Positions 1-8,384 are shown, counted from the first letter of the stretch. The stretch is 64,000 nucleotides of DNA from Saccharospirillum sp043196875 (GCF_043196875.1 NZ_JBEBMX010000001.1:682001-746000); one strand, 5' to 3'. Numbers and translations: made by a program. Notes: generated from the letters alone by a model not told the origin.

Positions 1-1
1 G

Positions 2-721
2 GTGCTCGCCCTGGGTGTACTGCTCTATTACCGACGCTTGCCCGCCGCCCAGCGCGGCCCTTTTCGTATTAAAGCGCTGGTGGCGCTGGCCATTTTTGGC
101 CTTATCTTTCTGGCCCTGACACAGCGTCTTTATCTGCTCGGTGCGCTCTTTGCGCTGCTGGTGCCCTTTATGCGCCACCTGCTGCCCTGGCTGTTGCGCT
201 CGCTGCCGTTTCTGGCCGGCTGGTATCGCCGTCGCCAGCAGCGGCAAGGAAAGGCTGGCGGCGGACAACGTTCGCGCGTGGCCGGCGAGGTGGTGGAGAT
301 GGAGCTCGATCACGACAGCGGCGCCATGTCCGGCCGCGTGCTCACCGGGCCCCTCGCCAATCGTGATCTGGCCGATCTGCAAAAGCAGGAATTTCTCGAT
401 TTACTGAGTTACTGCCGCCAGACCGACACCGATTCAGCGCGGCTGCTGGAAAGTTATCTGGACAAACGTTTTGGTGATGCCTGGCGCGCTGACGACACTC
501 AAAACCAGGGCGAAGCCGAACAACCGAGCTCCAATCACAACGGCGCCCTGAGCGACGCCGAAGCTTACGAAATTCTCGGCTTGGACGCCGGCGCCGATCG
601 CGACGCCATCATCCAGGCGCATCGCCGACTGATGCAGAAACTGCATCCCGATCACGGTGGCAGCGCTTATCTGGCCGCGCGTATCAATGCGGCGCGGGCG
701 CACCTGTTAGAGCGGAACTGA
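2..721 (+). CDS. Membrane-anchored J-domain (DnaJ-like) protein, possibly truncated at the window edge
   Basis: The N-terminal ~75 residues are hydrophobic, with two or three membrane segments, followed by a basic stretch (WYRRRQQRQGK). The last ~60 residues form a J domain (YEILGLDAGADRDAII ... HPDHGG) with the HPD tripeptide that stimulates DnaK ATPase. The layout, membrane N-terminus and C-terminal J domain, resembles the TIM14/DnaJ-like membrane co-chaperones of proteobacteria. I infer that it recruits DnaK to the inner membrane. A GTG at base 2 could be the start, but the frame is open to the window edge, so the true start may lie upstream. The client is unknown. Confidence 0.7.
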   Translation: MLALGVLLYYRRLPAAQRGPFRIKALVALAIFGLIFLALTQRLYLLGALFALLVPFMRHLLPWLLRSLPFLAGWYRRRQQRQGKAGGGQRSRVAGEVVEMELDHDSGAMSGRVLTGPLANRDLADLQKQEFLDLLSYCRQTDTDSARLLESYLDKRFGDAWRADDTQNQGEAEQPSSNHNGALSDAEAYEILGLDAGADRDAIIQAHRRLMQKLHPDHGGSAYLAARINAARAHLLERN

Positions 722-733
722 CCTTTCCTTCCT

Positions 734-752
734 AGCCAAGTGCGTCTTGGCT
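734..752 (+). terminator. Small hairpin after the J-domain gene
   Basis: Perfect 7-bp stem AGCCAAG/CTTGGCT with a TGCGT loop, 13 bases after the stop codon. There is no U tract, so it is a weak terminator candidate. Its right arm overlaps the possible -35 of the next gene. Confidence 0.35.
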
Positions 753-775
753 TACCTCAAAAAAGATCTTATAAT
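747..775 (+). promoter_or_regulatory. Sigma-70-like promoter for the glycosyltransferase pair
   Basis: TTGGCT at 747-752, a 17-base spacer, and a perfect TATAAT at 770-775. It lies in an AT-rich stretch (about 755-860) upstream of the glycosyltransferase genes. It was found by eye from the consensus only. Confidence 0.45.
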
Positions 776-912
776 GCTACCTTTATTGATTTTATAGATT
801 TTGGTTTCATTAAAAGATACCAAATTAACTTCTGACACCATTTAACCTCTTCTTCATGACAGAAGGCCACCTCACTGCAGCTGGCCATGTTGCAGTTCTT
901 GAGTCTGAATGT

Positions 913-1884
913 ATGGCCATCTTTCAACTGAGCATTATCGTCCCTTGTTACAATACCGCAGACTATTTGGAAGATTGCCTGTTATCGGTTACCAGGCACA
1001 TCCCAACCCGTTGGCGAGATGCCGTTGAACTGATCGTGATCAACGATGGCTCAACGGATCACACCGCTGAACTGCTGTCCGACCTTTTGCCCAAAACAAA
1101 TCTCAGCTACCAACTGATCGAACAAACCAACCAAGGACTGTCTGCCGCCAGAAACGCGGGGATGGCCATCGCCTGCGGTCGCTATATAGGTTTTCTCGAC
1201 AGTGACGATATTTGGTTGGATGGCATGCAGCCGCTCATTGCCAAAATCGACACCTTCAATACAGACATCATTGAATTTAATTCTAAGCGTTTCACCGATA
1301 CGGAAATCGACGAGTACGATGTTTTCAAACTGCCTGATACTGAGCAAAATCTCAGCCACATAAAAAAAGCCGCATTTATTCAATCAGACTGGATGGTTTG
1401 GGGACGTTTCTATCGACGGGAAATCCTATCCGGCATTCAGTTTGTTGAAGGAATTACGTACGAAGATGTGCTGTTTACCTCCCAATGTTACATCCGCGCT
1501 CAGTCCATTTTCACTTATAATCAAGCCTGTGTTGGTTACCGTTTTCGACCGACCTCTATCACCAACACCAACACTGAAAAAGACCTGATCAGCCTGAATC
1601 ATGTGGTTGCAGTTTGTCACCAACAATACCAATTGGAACCCAACGATCTTAACTATTTTTTGTTATGCAATGCTTTGACTATATACATGCATATCTACAT
1701 CAATATGTATAAAACCATAGTGGGTATTGGCCATAAAAAATTGCGCCGAACACTTGCCAGAAACAAAGCAATAAAAAACTTCAGGCTGAGCATACGCCTG
1801 ATGATATCCAGCCTGCCACTCTACCTGATTGCCAGAACAGTTAAGTGGTCGATGATCGCGGTCTTAAAGGCCCGAAAATCATGA
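913..1884 (+). CDS. Family 2 glycosyltransferase
   Basis: Predicted 323-residue GT-A fold glycosyltransferase that transfers a sugar from a nucleotide-sugar donor, probably to a surface glycan. The N-terminus reads LSIIVPCYNTADYLEDCL, then VINDGSTD and FLDSDDIW, the usual nucleotide- and metal-binding motifs of family 2. The C-terminal ~80 residues carry a hydrophobic and basic region (SLPLYLIARTVKWS), suggesting membrane association. An ATG at 856 extends the frame by 19 residues that do not resemble the family, so 913 is preferred although its ribosome site is weak. The stop overlaps the next start (ATGA). Base composition is visibly more AT-rich than the flanking genes, a sign of transfer. 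Donor and acceptor cannot be read from sequence. Confidence 0.8.
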   Translation: MAIFQLSIIVPCYNTADYLEDCLLSVTRHIPTRWRDAVELIVINDGSTDHTAELLSDLLPKTNLSYQLIEQTNQGLSAARNAGMAIACGRYIGFLDSDDIWLDGMQPLIAKIDTFNTDIIEFNSKRFTDTEIDEYDVFKLPDTEQNLSHIKKAAFIQSDWMVWGRFYRREILSGIQFVEGITYEDVLFTSQCYIRAQSIFTYNQACVGYRFRPTSITNTNTEKDLISLNHVVAVCHQQYQLEPNDLNYFLLCNALTIYMHIYINMYKTIVGIGHKKLRRTLARNKAIKNFRLSIRLMISSLPLYLIARTVKWSMIAVLKARKS

Positions 1885-2795
1885 AGGTGTCGGTCATTTT
1901 ACCGACTTACAATCGGGTGCATCAATTTCAACGAGCCTTAAATAGCTTACTTACCCAGACTTACCCCGACCTCGAAATTGTAGTCGTCGATGACAATGGC
2001 CTTGGCACTAAAACACAGCGCATTATTGATGAGTGCTGTAAAAACCTAGCCACCGTCCGCTACCTGCCCGTCACTGAAAATCTTGGTGGGAGTCTTGCCC
2101 GAGATTACGGCATTCGACATTGCACAGGCAGTTACATCACCTTTCTGGACGACGATGATGAATATCGACCCACCAAAGTAGCTCAGCAACTCGCCTACAT
2201 GGTTGATAACAAATTGGATATCTGCGTTTGCGATATGGATATCGTTACCGAAGCTGGCGCAGAGCAGCATTATCAGGAGTGGCACTCACAGGCAGTCGCT
2301 TCATCGTTGCAAGAATTCTTGTTTTCTGGCGTTGCGTTTACGCCAATGATCATGTTGAAAAAATCGATCTATCTCGCGTCCGAAGGCTTTATTAAAACAC
2401 CAGTATTTCAAGACCACGTCATGATGCTGAATGTTCTTAACGTATCGCAAAATATAGCGGTACTGCGCGAAAGACTTTTCACCCACTACCAGATTAAAGG
2501 AACACGAACATCGGGAACCTCCGATACACTGGAAGGCTATCTGATTCGATATGCGCTAGAGCGAAAGCTGTGCATTGCCCATGGGTTTAATATTCGTCAG
2601 TTACGCGAAAATCAGCTGCTTACCTTATTAGAAAATTTTAAAAACAGGCTGAGTTTTTACCGTTATAGTCTGTTGTGCATGGAGTTAATTTGGCTTAAGA
2701 AAAACAGACAAACGACCCGATTCGTCGCTAAAACACTCATTCATTACCTTCTCATTCGCAGCAGCTCGTTGCGGTCTTTGATACGACAACGTTAA
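1881..2795 (+). CDS. Family 2 glycosyltransferase
   Basis: Predicted 304-residue GT2 enzyme. It opens with VSVILPTYNRVHQFQRAL, followed by VVVDDNGLG and FLDDDDEY, the donor- and metal-binding acidic motifs. The ATG at 1881 overlaps the stop of the upstream glycosyltransferase by four bases, so the two are translationally coupled and probably act on the same glycan. An upstream in-frame start at 1845 lies inside the previous gene and is not needed. Composition is AT-rich like its partner. No flippase, polymerase or sugar-nucleotide gene is nearby, so the pathway is unknown. Confidence 0.8.
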   Translation: MKVSVILPTYNRVHQFQRALNSLLTQTYPDLEIVVVDDNGLGTKTQRIIDECCKNLATVRYLPVTENLGGSLARDYGIRHCTGSYITFLDDDDEYRPTKVAQQLAYMVDNKLDICVCDMDIVTEAGAEQHYQEWHSQAVASSLQEFLFSGVAFTPMIMLKKSIYLASEGFIKTPVFQDHVMMLNVLNVSQNIAVLRERLFTHYQIKGTRTSGTSDTLEGYLIRYALERKLCIAHGFNIRQLRENQLLTLLENFKNRLSFYRYSLLCMELIWLKKNRQTTRFVAKTLIHYLLIRSSSLRSLIRQR

Positions 2796-2855
2796 TACGT
2801 GATTCCTGTACTTTTAGTCGACTTGATAGCCCAACGGCAATCACTCAGTCAGAAG

Positions 2856-2889
2856 CAACAAGGGTGCCGTCGAACCGGCGCCCTTGTTG
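2856..2889. terminator. Hairpin between convergent genes
   Basis: 14-bp stem with one G-T pair, arms CAACAAGGGTGCCG and CGGCGCCCTTGTTG, and a six-base loop. It sits between the converging glycosyltransferase and DoxX genes and could end transcription from both sides. U tracts are poor. Confidence 0.55.
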
Positions 2890-2899
2890 AGCCGACGGC

Positions 2900-3385
2900 T
2901 TATGACCTAAGCGCCGGAGCGGAAGCAGATGTCGGTCTCCAGCACAACCAGTACGCCCAACCCAGCAACAACAATTGCAAGGGCGTACGCACCCACAAAT
3001 AACTCAACCCCCAGCGATAACCGGCGTAGTCGATCTGCTGCCAGGCGGCGTAAATATTGGCCGGATAAAACAGCACCAGAACCAGCATCGCTGCCAGCAA
3101 GGCCCAGCGCCGAGTCGCCGGGACCACCAGGCCGACGGCTATCACTACTTCCAGCCCACCGGTGACATAGACCAGCGCCAGCCGCTGCGGCACCCAGGCC
3201 GGCAGCATGGCGACCATGCCGTCGGTCTGGACCAGATGACCGACAAAGAAAAACACAAAGGCGAACGCCAGTCCGAGCGTTGCCCAGAGCGTTAAATCAA
3301 AGCGCTGGCCAGTCAGACGACCAAACAGCCAGGCGAGCGCCAGAGGCGACATCAGAATCAAACAGACAATGATAGGGGTGATCAT
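2900..3385 (-). CDS. DoxX-like small integral membrane protein
   Basis: 161 residues with four predicted membrane helices and short polar loops, resembling the DoxX/DoxD-like superfamily (e.g. FFFVGHLVQTDGMVAMLP, then GGLEVVIAVGLVVP). The family is often linked to redox or thiol stress, but most members lack a defined reaction. A good ribosome site (AGGAG, 6 bases) precedes the ATG. It is divergent from a TetR-family gene, and two operator-like palindromes lie between them, so the TetR protein very likely represses this gene. The inducer and physiological role are unknown. Confidence 0.7.
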   Translation of the reverse strand: MITPIIVCLILMSPLALAWLFGRLTGQRFDLTLWATLGLAFAFVFFFVGHLVQTDGMVAMLPAWVPQRLALVYVTGGLEVVIAVGLVVPATRRWALLAAMLVLVLFYPANIYAAWQQIDYAGYRWGLSYLWVRTPLQLLLLGWAYWLCWRPTSASAPALRS

Positions 3386-3415
3386 AACCGTCTCCTGTTA
3401 GCTAAAAGGCACCTA

Positions 3416-3463
3416 TGTAGTCACTGCCTACATGGCTTGGCAATAATGTAGGCAGTGACTACA
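3416..3463. promoter_or_regulatory. Paired TetR-type operators
   Basis: An 18-bp perfect inverted repeat (3416-3433 and 3446-3463, 12-base gap). Each arm contains TGTAGTCACTGCCTACA or its complement, itself a pseudo-palindrome (TGTAG-n-CA-n-TG-n-CTACA) of the size bound by a TetR dimer. It therefore reads as two head-to-head operators in the divergent promoter region between doxX-like and tetR-like genes. Confidence 0.75.
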
Positions 3464-3497
3464 CTAGCGTCAAGCACTTCATTACAAGACAGCGCAA

Positions 3498-4064
3498 ATG
3501 ACCGATTCCACGAACTATCACCACGGCGCCTTAAAAGAGACCTTACTCAACAGCGCGCTCGACAAACTGGCGGCCGGACAGGCGGTAACTGAGCTCAGCA
3601 TCCGCGCGCTGGCGGCGGAAGCCGGGGTATCGAAGGGTGCACCGAGGCGCCATTTCGCCAGCGCCGACGAACTGATCGCCGCCCTCGCCGAGCGAGGCTT
3701 TGAGCAGTTAAGCGCGCAAATGGACGCGGTTGAAGACGCGGATCTAACCGCCTTGGGAGTAATTTACGTGCGCTTCGCGCTGGACCATCCGCAGCTGTAT
3801 CGCAGCATGTTCCACTTTCCACGCGGGCAGGCAGCGCAATTCAGCGGCCTGGTCGAGGCCAGCGCCGAGACCTACCAGCGACTACGTCGGGTCATTGAGC
3901 AGCGGCCACAACGGCAATCCCAGCTCACCGATGATCAGGCCAGTCTGACCGCCTGGGCGCTGGTGCATGGTCTGGCCGATTTGCTGATTCAACAGCAAAC
4001 TCAACAGTCGATGGACGATACCCAGATTCGCGCCTCATTGAGCGCTCTGATCAGCGGCTTATAA
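3498..4064 (+). CDS. TetR/AcrR-family transcriptional regulator
   Basis: 188 residues. The N-terminal helix-turn-helix region (ALKETLLNSALDKL ... LSIRALAAEAGVSKGAPRRHFASADELIAALAERGFEQL) is typical of the TetR family. The C-terminal half is a helical ligand-binding and dimerisation domain of the WHG/TetR_C type. It lies divergent from the DoxX-like gene, with two operator-like palindromes between them, so it probably represses both genes and is released by an unidentified small molecule. The ribosome site is weak. Confidence 0.8.
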   Translation: MTDSTNYHHGALKETLLNSALDKLAAGQAVTELSIRALAAEAGVSKGAPRRHFASADELIAALAERGFEQLSAQMDAVEDADLTALGVIYVRFALDHPQLYRSMFHFPRGQAAQFSGLVEASAETYQRLRRVIEQRPQRQSQLTDDQASLTAWALVHGLADLLIQQQTQQSMDDTQIRASLSALISGL

Positions 4065-4072
4065 CAGCGCAT

Positions 4073-4627
4073 TCAACCGGCTTGCGGCACCAGTTCGATA
4101 TCGATGGCGTCGGCCGGCGCGCCGGTCAGTTGTTCGACGTCCTGCCAATGCTGATTGGCGACCGCCAGTATCCGCTCGAAAGCGCCGGCCTGATTCAGGT
4201 CAGCCACGGTATAGCCGGTATCGCGCTGCAACCAGCGCTCGCCCAATCTGGCCAGTCGTTCCGGCTGCGCCAGCTCACCCGGCTCAATCCGAATACTGAC
4301 CCGAACACGCCGCTGCGGTGCCAGCAGTTCCGGCGTGCCGACGGCGGTCACTTCCAGACGCGGCAGGCGTTGCGATTGAAGTTCAGCACTGCGATGCGCC
4401 AGATGCGCCGCGTCGCGCAGCAGCTCCAGATCAATCGCCAAGAGTTCCGACCAAAACGCCAACTGGTTTTCATCGGTGCTGCCATTAAGCAGAAAGTCGT
4501 CGACCTGGGCCGCACTCAAGCCGTGATCGGGCTGAAACAGCAGCCGGGTACGGACGCGATTGTGCAAATTACCCAGGTTGGCACAGCCCAAAACCTGGGC
4601 CAGAAAATGGGAAAACAACGTTGTCAT
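4073..4627 (-). CDS. Hypothetical protein of about 184 residues
   Basis: Not recognised. The ATG at 4627 has a GAGG ribosome site ten bases upstream. The product is soluble, acidic and helix-rich, with no signal peptide or clear motif. Near the N-terminus it reads NRVRTRLLFQPDHGLSAAQV, later RVRVSIRIEPGEL, suggesting a helical front and a beta-strand middle. It converges on the TetR gene with only 8 bases between stops. It is divergent from the chemoreceptor at 4880, and the gap holds a SahR-like palindrome that might act on both. A similar-sized frame exists on the opposite strand but lacks a ribosome site. Confidence 0.5.
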   Translation of the reverse strand: MTTLFSHFLAQVLGCANLGNLHNRVRTRLLFQPDHGLSAAQVDDFLLNGSTDENQLAFWSELLAIDLELLRDAAHLAHRSAELQSQRLPRLEVTAVGTPELLAPQRRVRVSIRIEPGELAQPERLARLGERWLQRDTGYTVADLNQAGAFERILAVANQHWQDVEQLTGAPADAIDIELVPQAG

Positions 4628-4760
4628 CAGGCACCTCAATTAAGCGGTGCTGATTCAATGGGAGGGGTGCAGGGAAGGCCAAACAAACCGGCGCTTTAGC
4701 TGCATTTATATACCGCTCGCAAGTGACCATTAAATCAGCGGGTTCGTTCAATACGGCGAA

Positions 4761-4784
4761 CTATATCAATATATTTTGATATAG
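4761..4784. promoter_or_regulatory. Palindromic operator identical in its arms to the one upstream of the ArsR-metK operon
   Basis: CTATATCAA - TATATT - TTGATATAG, perfect 9-bp arms with a six-base spacer, 96 bases before the chemoreceptor ATG. The same arms and spacing recur at 44025-44048 before the SahR-like gene. A possible -10 (TATATT) falls in the spacer, so bound protein would block transcription. Confidence 0.65.
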
Positions 4785-4879
4785 CGCAAGCCGCCTGTCC
4801 GGATCGCAGCGCCTGCCATCAAAATGTCATCTCTCTGCCACAAACTGTGTCGCCCAGCCTGACTGAGGAAAGTCCAACC

Positions 4880-6499
4880 ATGGCGCTGACCGTTCGCCTG
4901 CGGTTGCTGTTGTTTTCCGCGTTAAGCATTTTGGCGCTGACCGGTTTGACCGGCCTGGCCACCACCACCATGAGCCAGGCCGAGCGAGATACCGACCGGC
5001 TGGTGCACCAGCAATTGGCCGACGTCTGGCTATTATCGGATCTCGCCCAGAGTCACCGTGCCTTGCAGGATCTGGCATATCGCATCAAAGCCCAGCTGAT
5101 TTTCTGGGACGAAGTCGACAGCCGCTTCGCCACCATCCAAAACGATCTCGCTGCACAGTGGCAAAGCGCGGCCAATAATCCGCGCTTAAGCGACTGGGTT
5201 GCTGAACACGCCGACCAGCGCGCCGCCGTCGATGCCCTGCTCGCTGCCATGGCCAGCGGCATCGAAGCACACAGCTATTACGATGTCGGCCGCGTCGTTG
5301 ATCTGGAACTGTACCGCGCCATCGACCCGATGATCGCCGCGGTCGATGAAAATCGTCAGGCGGCGCGAACCAATACCGAGGCCGGCGTACAGTCGCTGTT
5401 TCGGTTTCTCGCCCAGCAACGCAGCCTCGCCTGGATCGGCGGCGCCCTGGCATTGGTGTTGATTCTGGCGCTCACTGAATGGCTGCGCCGCTCAGTCACC
5501 GTCCGCCTGGCGCGTATCGCCAGCGAGTTAGATGCCATGGATGCCGACGCCGACCTGACGCCTGTGCTGCCCGATGACGGCCGCGATGAAGTTACCCGGG
5601 TGGCGGTCGCCATCAACGGTTTGGTAGCGCGATTGAATACCTTTGTTGGCGACGTTCGCCTCGCCGCTGGAGCCTTACAAGACAGCGCCAGCGGGCTCGA
5701 TACTCAATCCGAATCGGTGCGTACTGCCACCGGCCAGACCCACCAGCAGATTCAGGATGTCAGCAAAGCCATGGCGACTATCGCCGACCGCGCCGCCGAT
5801 ATCGAAACCTCGGCGCTGGCTTCGCGCCAGACCATCGAAACCGCAGTGAACAGCAACGCTGAGCTGCAAAACCAGTTGGTCGCCAACGAAGCCGCCGCCC
5901 ACCAGGCCGCCGAAGTGATGGATCAGGTGGCAAATGGCATCACCGCGCTGCGCGACGCCAGCGGGCGCATTGATCAGGTGATCGATGTGATCGTCGATAT
6001 CGCCGATCAGACCAACCTTTTGGCACTCAACGCCGCCATCGAAGCGGCGCGTGCCGGTGAGCAGGGCCGTGGCTTTGCCGTGGTGGCCGATGAAGTGCGC
6101 CAGCTGTCGAAGCGCACCACCGAATCGACCGCTCAGATTCGCGACTGGGTCGGCGATCTGGGCCAGCAGGTCGGCAATCTGGAAAGTTTGCTCGATGCCA
6201 CCACCGACGCCGGCGAAAACAATCGCCAGACCCTGGCGACGCTGAAATCGCACCTCAGCGAATTAAACAGCCGCTTTACCGATCTGGAACATCGCAGCAC
6301 CGATATCGACACGGCGTTGGTCGCCCAGCGCGACGAAATCGGCCGAGTAGCACGGCGCTCACAACGACTGACCGACAGCGCTGAGGGTCTTAGCGAAACC
6401 GTGGCCGCCACCACCACCATCAGCCAGACATTGCGCGGCCAGTCCGAAGAACTGGACCGGCTCAGCGGGCGTTTTCGCTGTCATCTGGATGAAGCCTGA
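4880..6499 (+). CDS. Methyl-accepting chemotaxis protein
   Basis: 539-residue transmembrane chemoreceptor. A first membrane segment (residues ~8-28) is followed by a ~155-residue periplasmic helical sensor domain, a second segment (LAWIGGALALVLILALTEWL), a HAMP linker, and a long coiled-coil signalling domain. The hairpin tip reads IADQTNLLALNAAIEA ... GFAVVADEVRQLSKRT, the CheA/CheW-contacting part. ATG at 4880 is chosen because GAGGAA sits nine bases upstream. There is no C-terminal CheR pentapeptide. The ligand is unknown. It stands alone, with no che genes nearby. The palindrome at 4761-4784 suggests control by the SahR-like regulator, possibly tying receptor synthesis to methyl-donor status. 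Confidence 0.88.
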   Translation: MALTVRLRLLLFSALSILALTGLTGLATTTMSQAERDTDRLVHQQLADVWLLSDLAQSHRALQDLAYRIKAQLIFWDEVDSRFATIQNDLAAQWQSAANNPRLSDWVAEHADQRAAVDALLAAMASGIEAHSYYDVGRVVDLELYRAIDPMIAAVDENRQAARTNTEAGVQSLFRFLAQQRSLAWIGGALALVLILALTEWLRRSVTVRLARIASELDAMDADADLTPVLPDDGRDEVTRVAVAINGLVARLNTFVGDVRLAAGALQDSASGLDTQSESVRTATGQTHQQIQDVSKAMATIADRAADIETSALASRQTIETAVNSNAELQNQLVANEAAAHQAAEVMDQVANGITALRDASGRIDQVIDVIVDIADQTNLLALNAAIEAARAGEQGRGFAVVADEVRQLSKRTTESTAQIRDWVGDLGQQVGNLESLLDATTDAGENNRQTLATLKSHLSELNSRFTDLEHRSTDIDTALVAQRDEIGRVARRSQRLTDSAEGLSETVAATTTISQTLRGQSEELDRLSGRFRCHLDEA

Positions 6500-6572
6500 G
6501 GCAGGCACGAATAACGCTTGTCAAAAACCAAAAGCTGCATAAAATCTGCGCACCCTGGCCTGCGCACCCTTT

Positions 6573-7397
6573 ATGCAGCTGATTTCATTCGATCCTTTCC
6601 GCACCCTTGGCTTTCCCGACACGAAAGTCCTCAAGCCGGAACATTTCTTTCGCCACAAGGACGAATTGCGCCAGGCGGACTGGGTGTTATTTCCCGCTTA
6701 CTGGCAACTCAACGCTCTGCTTTACGGGCTCGACTGTCGCGTCTTTCCCAGTGAAGCCAGCTACCGCATCGGCCACGATAAGGTGGAGATGACGCGCGCT
6801 TTTGAGATGGTCGCCCCGGCCTATATTCCACTGACGCTGATCGAACCAAACGGTCCGCTGCAACAGGAATTATTGTGGGACACCATGACGCTGCCCTTCG
6901 TCGCCAAGCACCCCAAGGCGAGCATGGGCGAAGGCGTTTTTCTGATTCGTGACCACGCCGACTGGCAGCGTTACTGCGCCAGCGCCGAGGTGCTGTACGT
7001 TCAGGAATATCTGCCCATCGACCGCGACATTCGCATCGTTATCGTCGGTGATCAGGTGGTTTCGGCTTACTGGCGGCGCCAGGCTGATCAGGGTTTTTAC
7101 AACAATGTGGCGCGCGGCGGCTGGGTCAGCCATGAAGCGGTGCCCGCTGCCGCCATTGAGCTGGCATTGCAGGTCGCCCACGATCTGGGCGTCAATCATG
7201 CTGGCTTCGATATCGCCTGGGTTGGCGGTCATCCTTACCTGCTGGAGTTCAACCGTTTGTTTGGCAATCAGGGACTGGCCGGCAGCGATGCACTGAAAGA
7301 CGCCATTCTGGGCTATCTGTACAGCCAGCAACCGCGCGATCCCAGCGGTCCCACTCCGGCCCCAACGCCGCTGCGGCCCTTGCCCAGAGCGGTATAA
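6573..7397 (+). CDS. ATP-grasp (RimK-like) protein
   Basis: 274-residue protein with an ATP-grasp fold. Central motifs include FVAKHPKASMGEGVFLI (ATP-binding lysine and glycine-rich loop), VQEYLPIDRDIRIVIVGDQV, and GFDIAWVGGHPYLLEFNRLFGNQGL, the metal-binding end of the domain. RimK-type enzymes join an amino acid or amine to a carboxylate via an acyl phosphate. The N-terminal ~90 residues are a short pre-ATP-grasp domain. The last ~25 residues are proline-rich. It stands alone, so the substrate cannot be guessed. No strong ribosome site is visible. Confidence 0.65.
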   Translation: MQLISFDPFRTLGFPDTKVLKPEHFFRHKDELRQADWVLFPAYWQLNALLYGLDCRVFPSEASYRIGHDKVEMTRAFEMVAPAYIPLTLIEPNGPLQQELLWDTMTLPFVAKHPKASMGEGVFLIRDHADWQRYCASAEVLYVQEYLPIDRDIRIVIVGDQVVSAYWRRQADQGFYNNVARGGWVSHEAVPAAAIELALQVAHDLGVNHAGFDIAWVGGHPYLLEFNRLFGNQGLAGSDALKDAILGYLYSQQPRDPSGPTPAPTPLRPLPRAV

Positions 7398-7453
7398 AGC
7401 AAAGCCACAATGCTTGGCTATACTGCCGGAAACATCGTCTTCAGGGCCAAATC

Positions 7454-8329
7454 ATGCGGCGGTTTGCGCTATTTTCGATGCTGATTTTACTCAGCGCCGG
7501 CCCCAGCCTGGCGGCCGACCCTGGGCCGGTGCGCGTTGCCACCCGCTTCGGTTCTACGCCTGTGCTCGAATTACCTTTGAGCGTTATCGAACTGGCGCTG
7601 GCCAATGCGCCACAGCCACGTAAGTTGGAGATTGTTGCCATGGACGGTGCGACCCAGCTGCGCCTGCTGACAATGCTCGAAAACGGTACCGATGAATTCG
7701 ATCTCTACTTCGCGGGCTTTAGCCGCGAACGCGCCGAAACCATGATTCAACTGCCCTACCCGCTGACGCAAGGCTTGCTTGGACTGAGGGTGTTGGTGGT
7801 CACTGATGAGCAACCGGCACCGAGCTCCGAAGCCGCCTTAAAACAACAATGGCAATTCGGCTCGGGGTTGAACTGGTTCGATACCGACATCTTGGAACAC
7901 GGCGGCTTTAACATCGTTGAAAGTGATTACGCCAACCTCTGGCCGATGCTTGAACGCGGTCGCTTCGATGCCTTTCCGCGCGGCGTTGCCGAAGCCTTTC
8001 TCGAGTTGGATTTACAAGCGCAACAGGGACGCCAGTTTTATGTCAGCCCTGACTGGCTGATCGCCTATCCCGCCGATTTTTTTATCTATTTAAACAAAGC
8101 CGATGCCGAGCTGGCCGCCCAGTTGCAAGCCGGTTATTTGCACGCCCAAGCCAATGGCAGTCTGGATAGGCTGTATCAAAACCATCCGGCCATTCGCGAA
8201 GCGCGCGACTGGCTGAACAACACCGACTATCAGTTGATCTGGCTGGACAATCCTTTTATCGACGGACAATTACCCAACATTCCGCGACGTTACTGGATAC
8301 CGGCGCGTCACTTTAATGATCTCGACTGA
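7454..8329 (+). CDS. Periplasmic solute-binding-protein-like protein, orphan
   Basis: 291 residues starting with a clear signal peptide (RRFALFSMLILLSAGPSLAA, cleavage near AADP). The rest resembles the type 2 periplasmic binding fold of the SBP_bac_3 amino-acid family, with a hinge and C-terminal lobe (FYVSPDWLIAYPADFFIYLNKADAELAAQL). Such proteins without transporter genes can serve as sensors or ligand presenters. No permease or ATPase is adjacent. The surrounding genes (ATP-grasp, rhomboid) give no hint of ligand. Homologues are often labelled simply as transporter substrate-binding proteins. Confidence 0.6.
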   Translation: MRRFALFSMLILLSAGPSLAADPGPVRVATRFGSTPVLELPLSVIELALANAPQPRKLEIVAMDGATQLRLLTMLENGTDEFDLYFAGFSRERAETMIQLPYPLTQGLLGLRVLVVTDEQPAPSSEAALKQQWQFGSGLNWFDTDILEHGGFNIVESDYANLWPMLERGRFDAFPRGVAEAFLELDLQAQQGRQFYVSPDWLIAYPADFFIYLNKADAELAAQLQAGYLHAQANGSLDRLYQNHPAIREARDWLNNTDYQLIWLDNPFIDGQLPNIPRRYWIPARHFNDLD

Positions 8330-8384
8330 ACAGCCCCTACTGAAGCAATAACCCGGCCTGAGTGTCGGCCATCAATCCGTAAAG

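Noticed and set aside
4082..4699. A 205-codon plus-strand frame opposite the unknown gene at 4073-4627
   Set aside because: It lacks a ribosome site and its composition (many Gln and Arg) looks like a shadow. The minus-strand frame has GAGG before its ATG. The choice is not certain.
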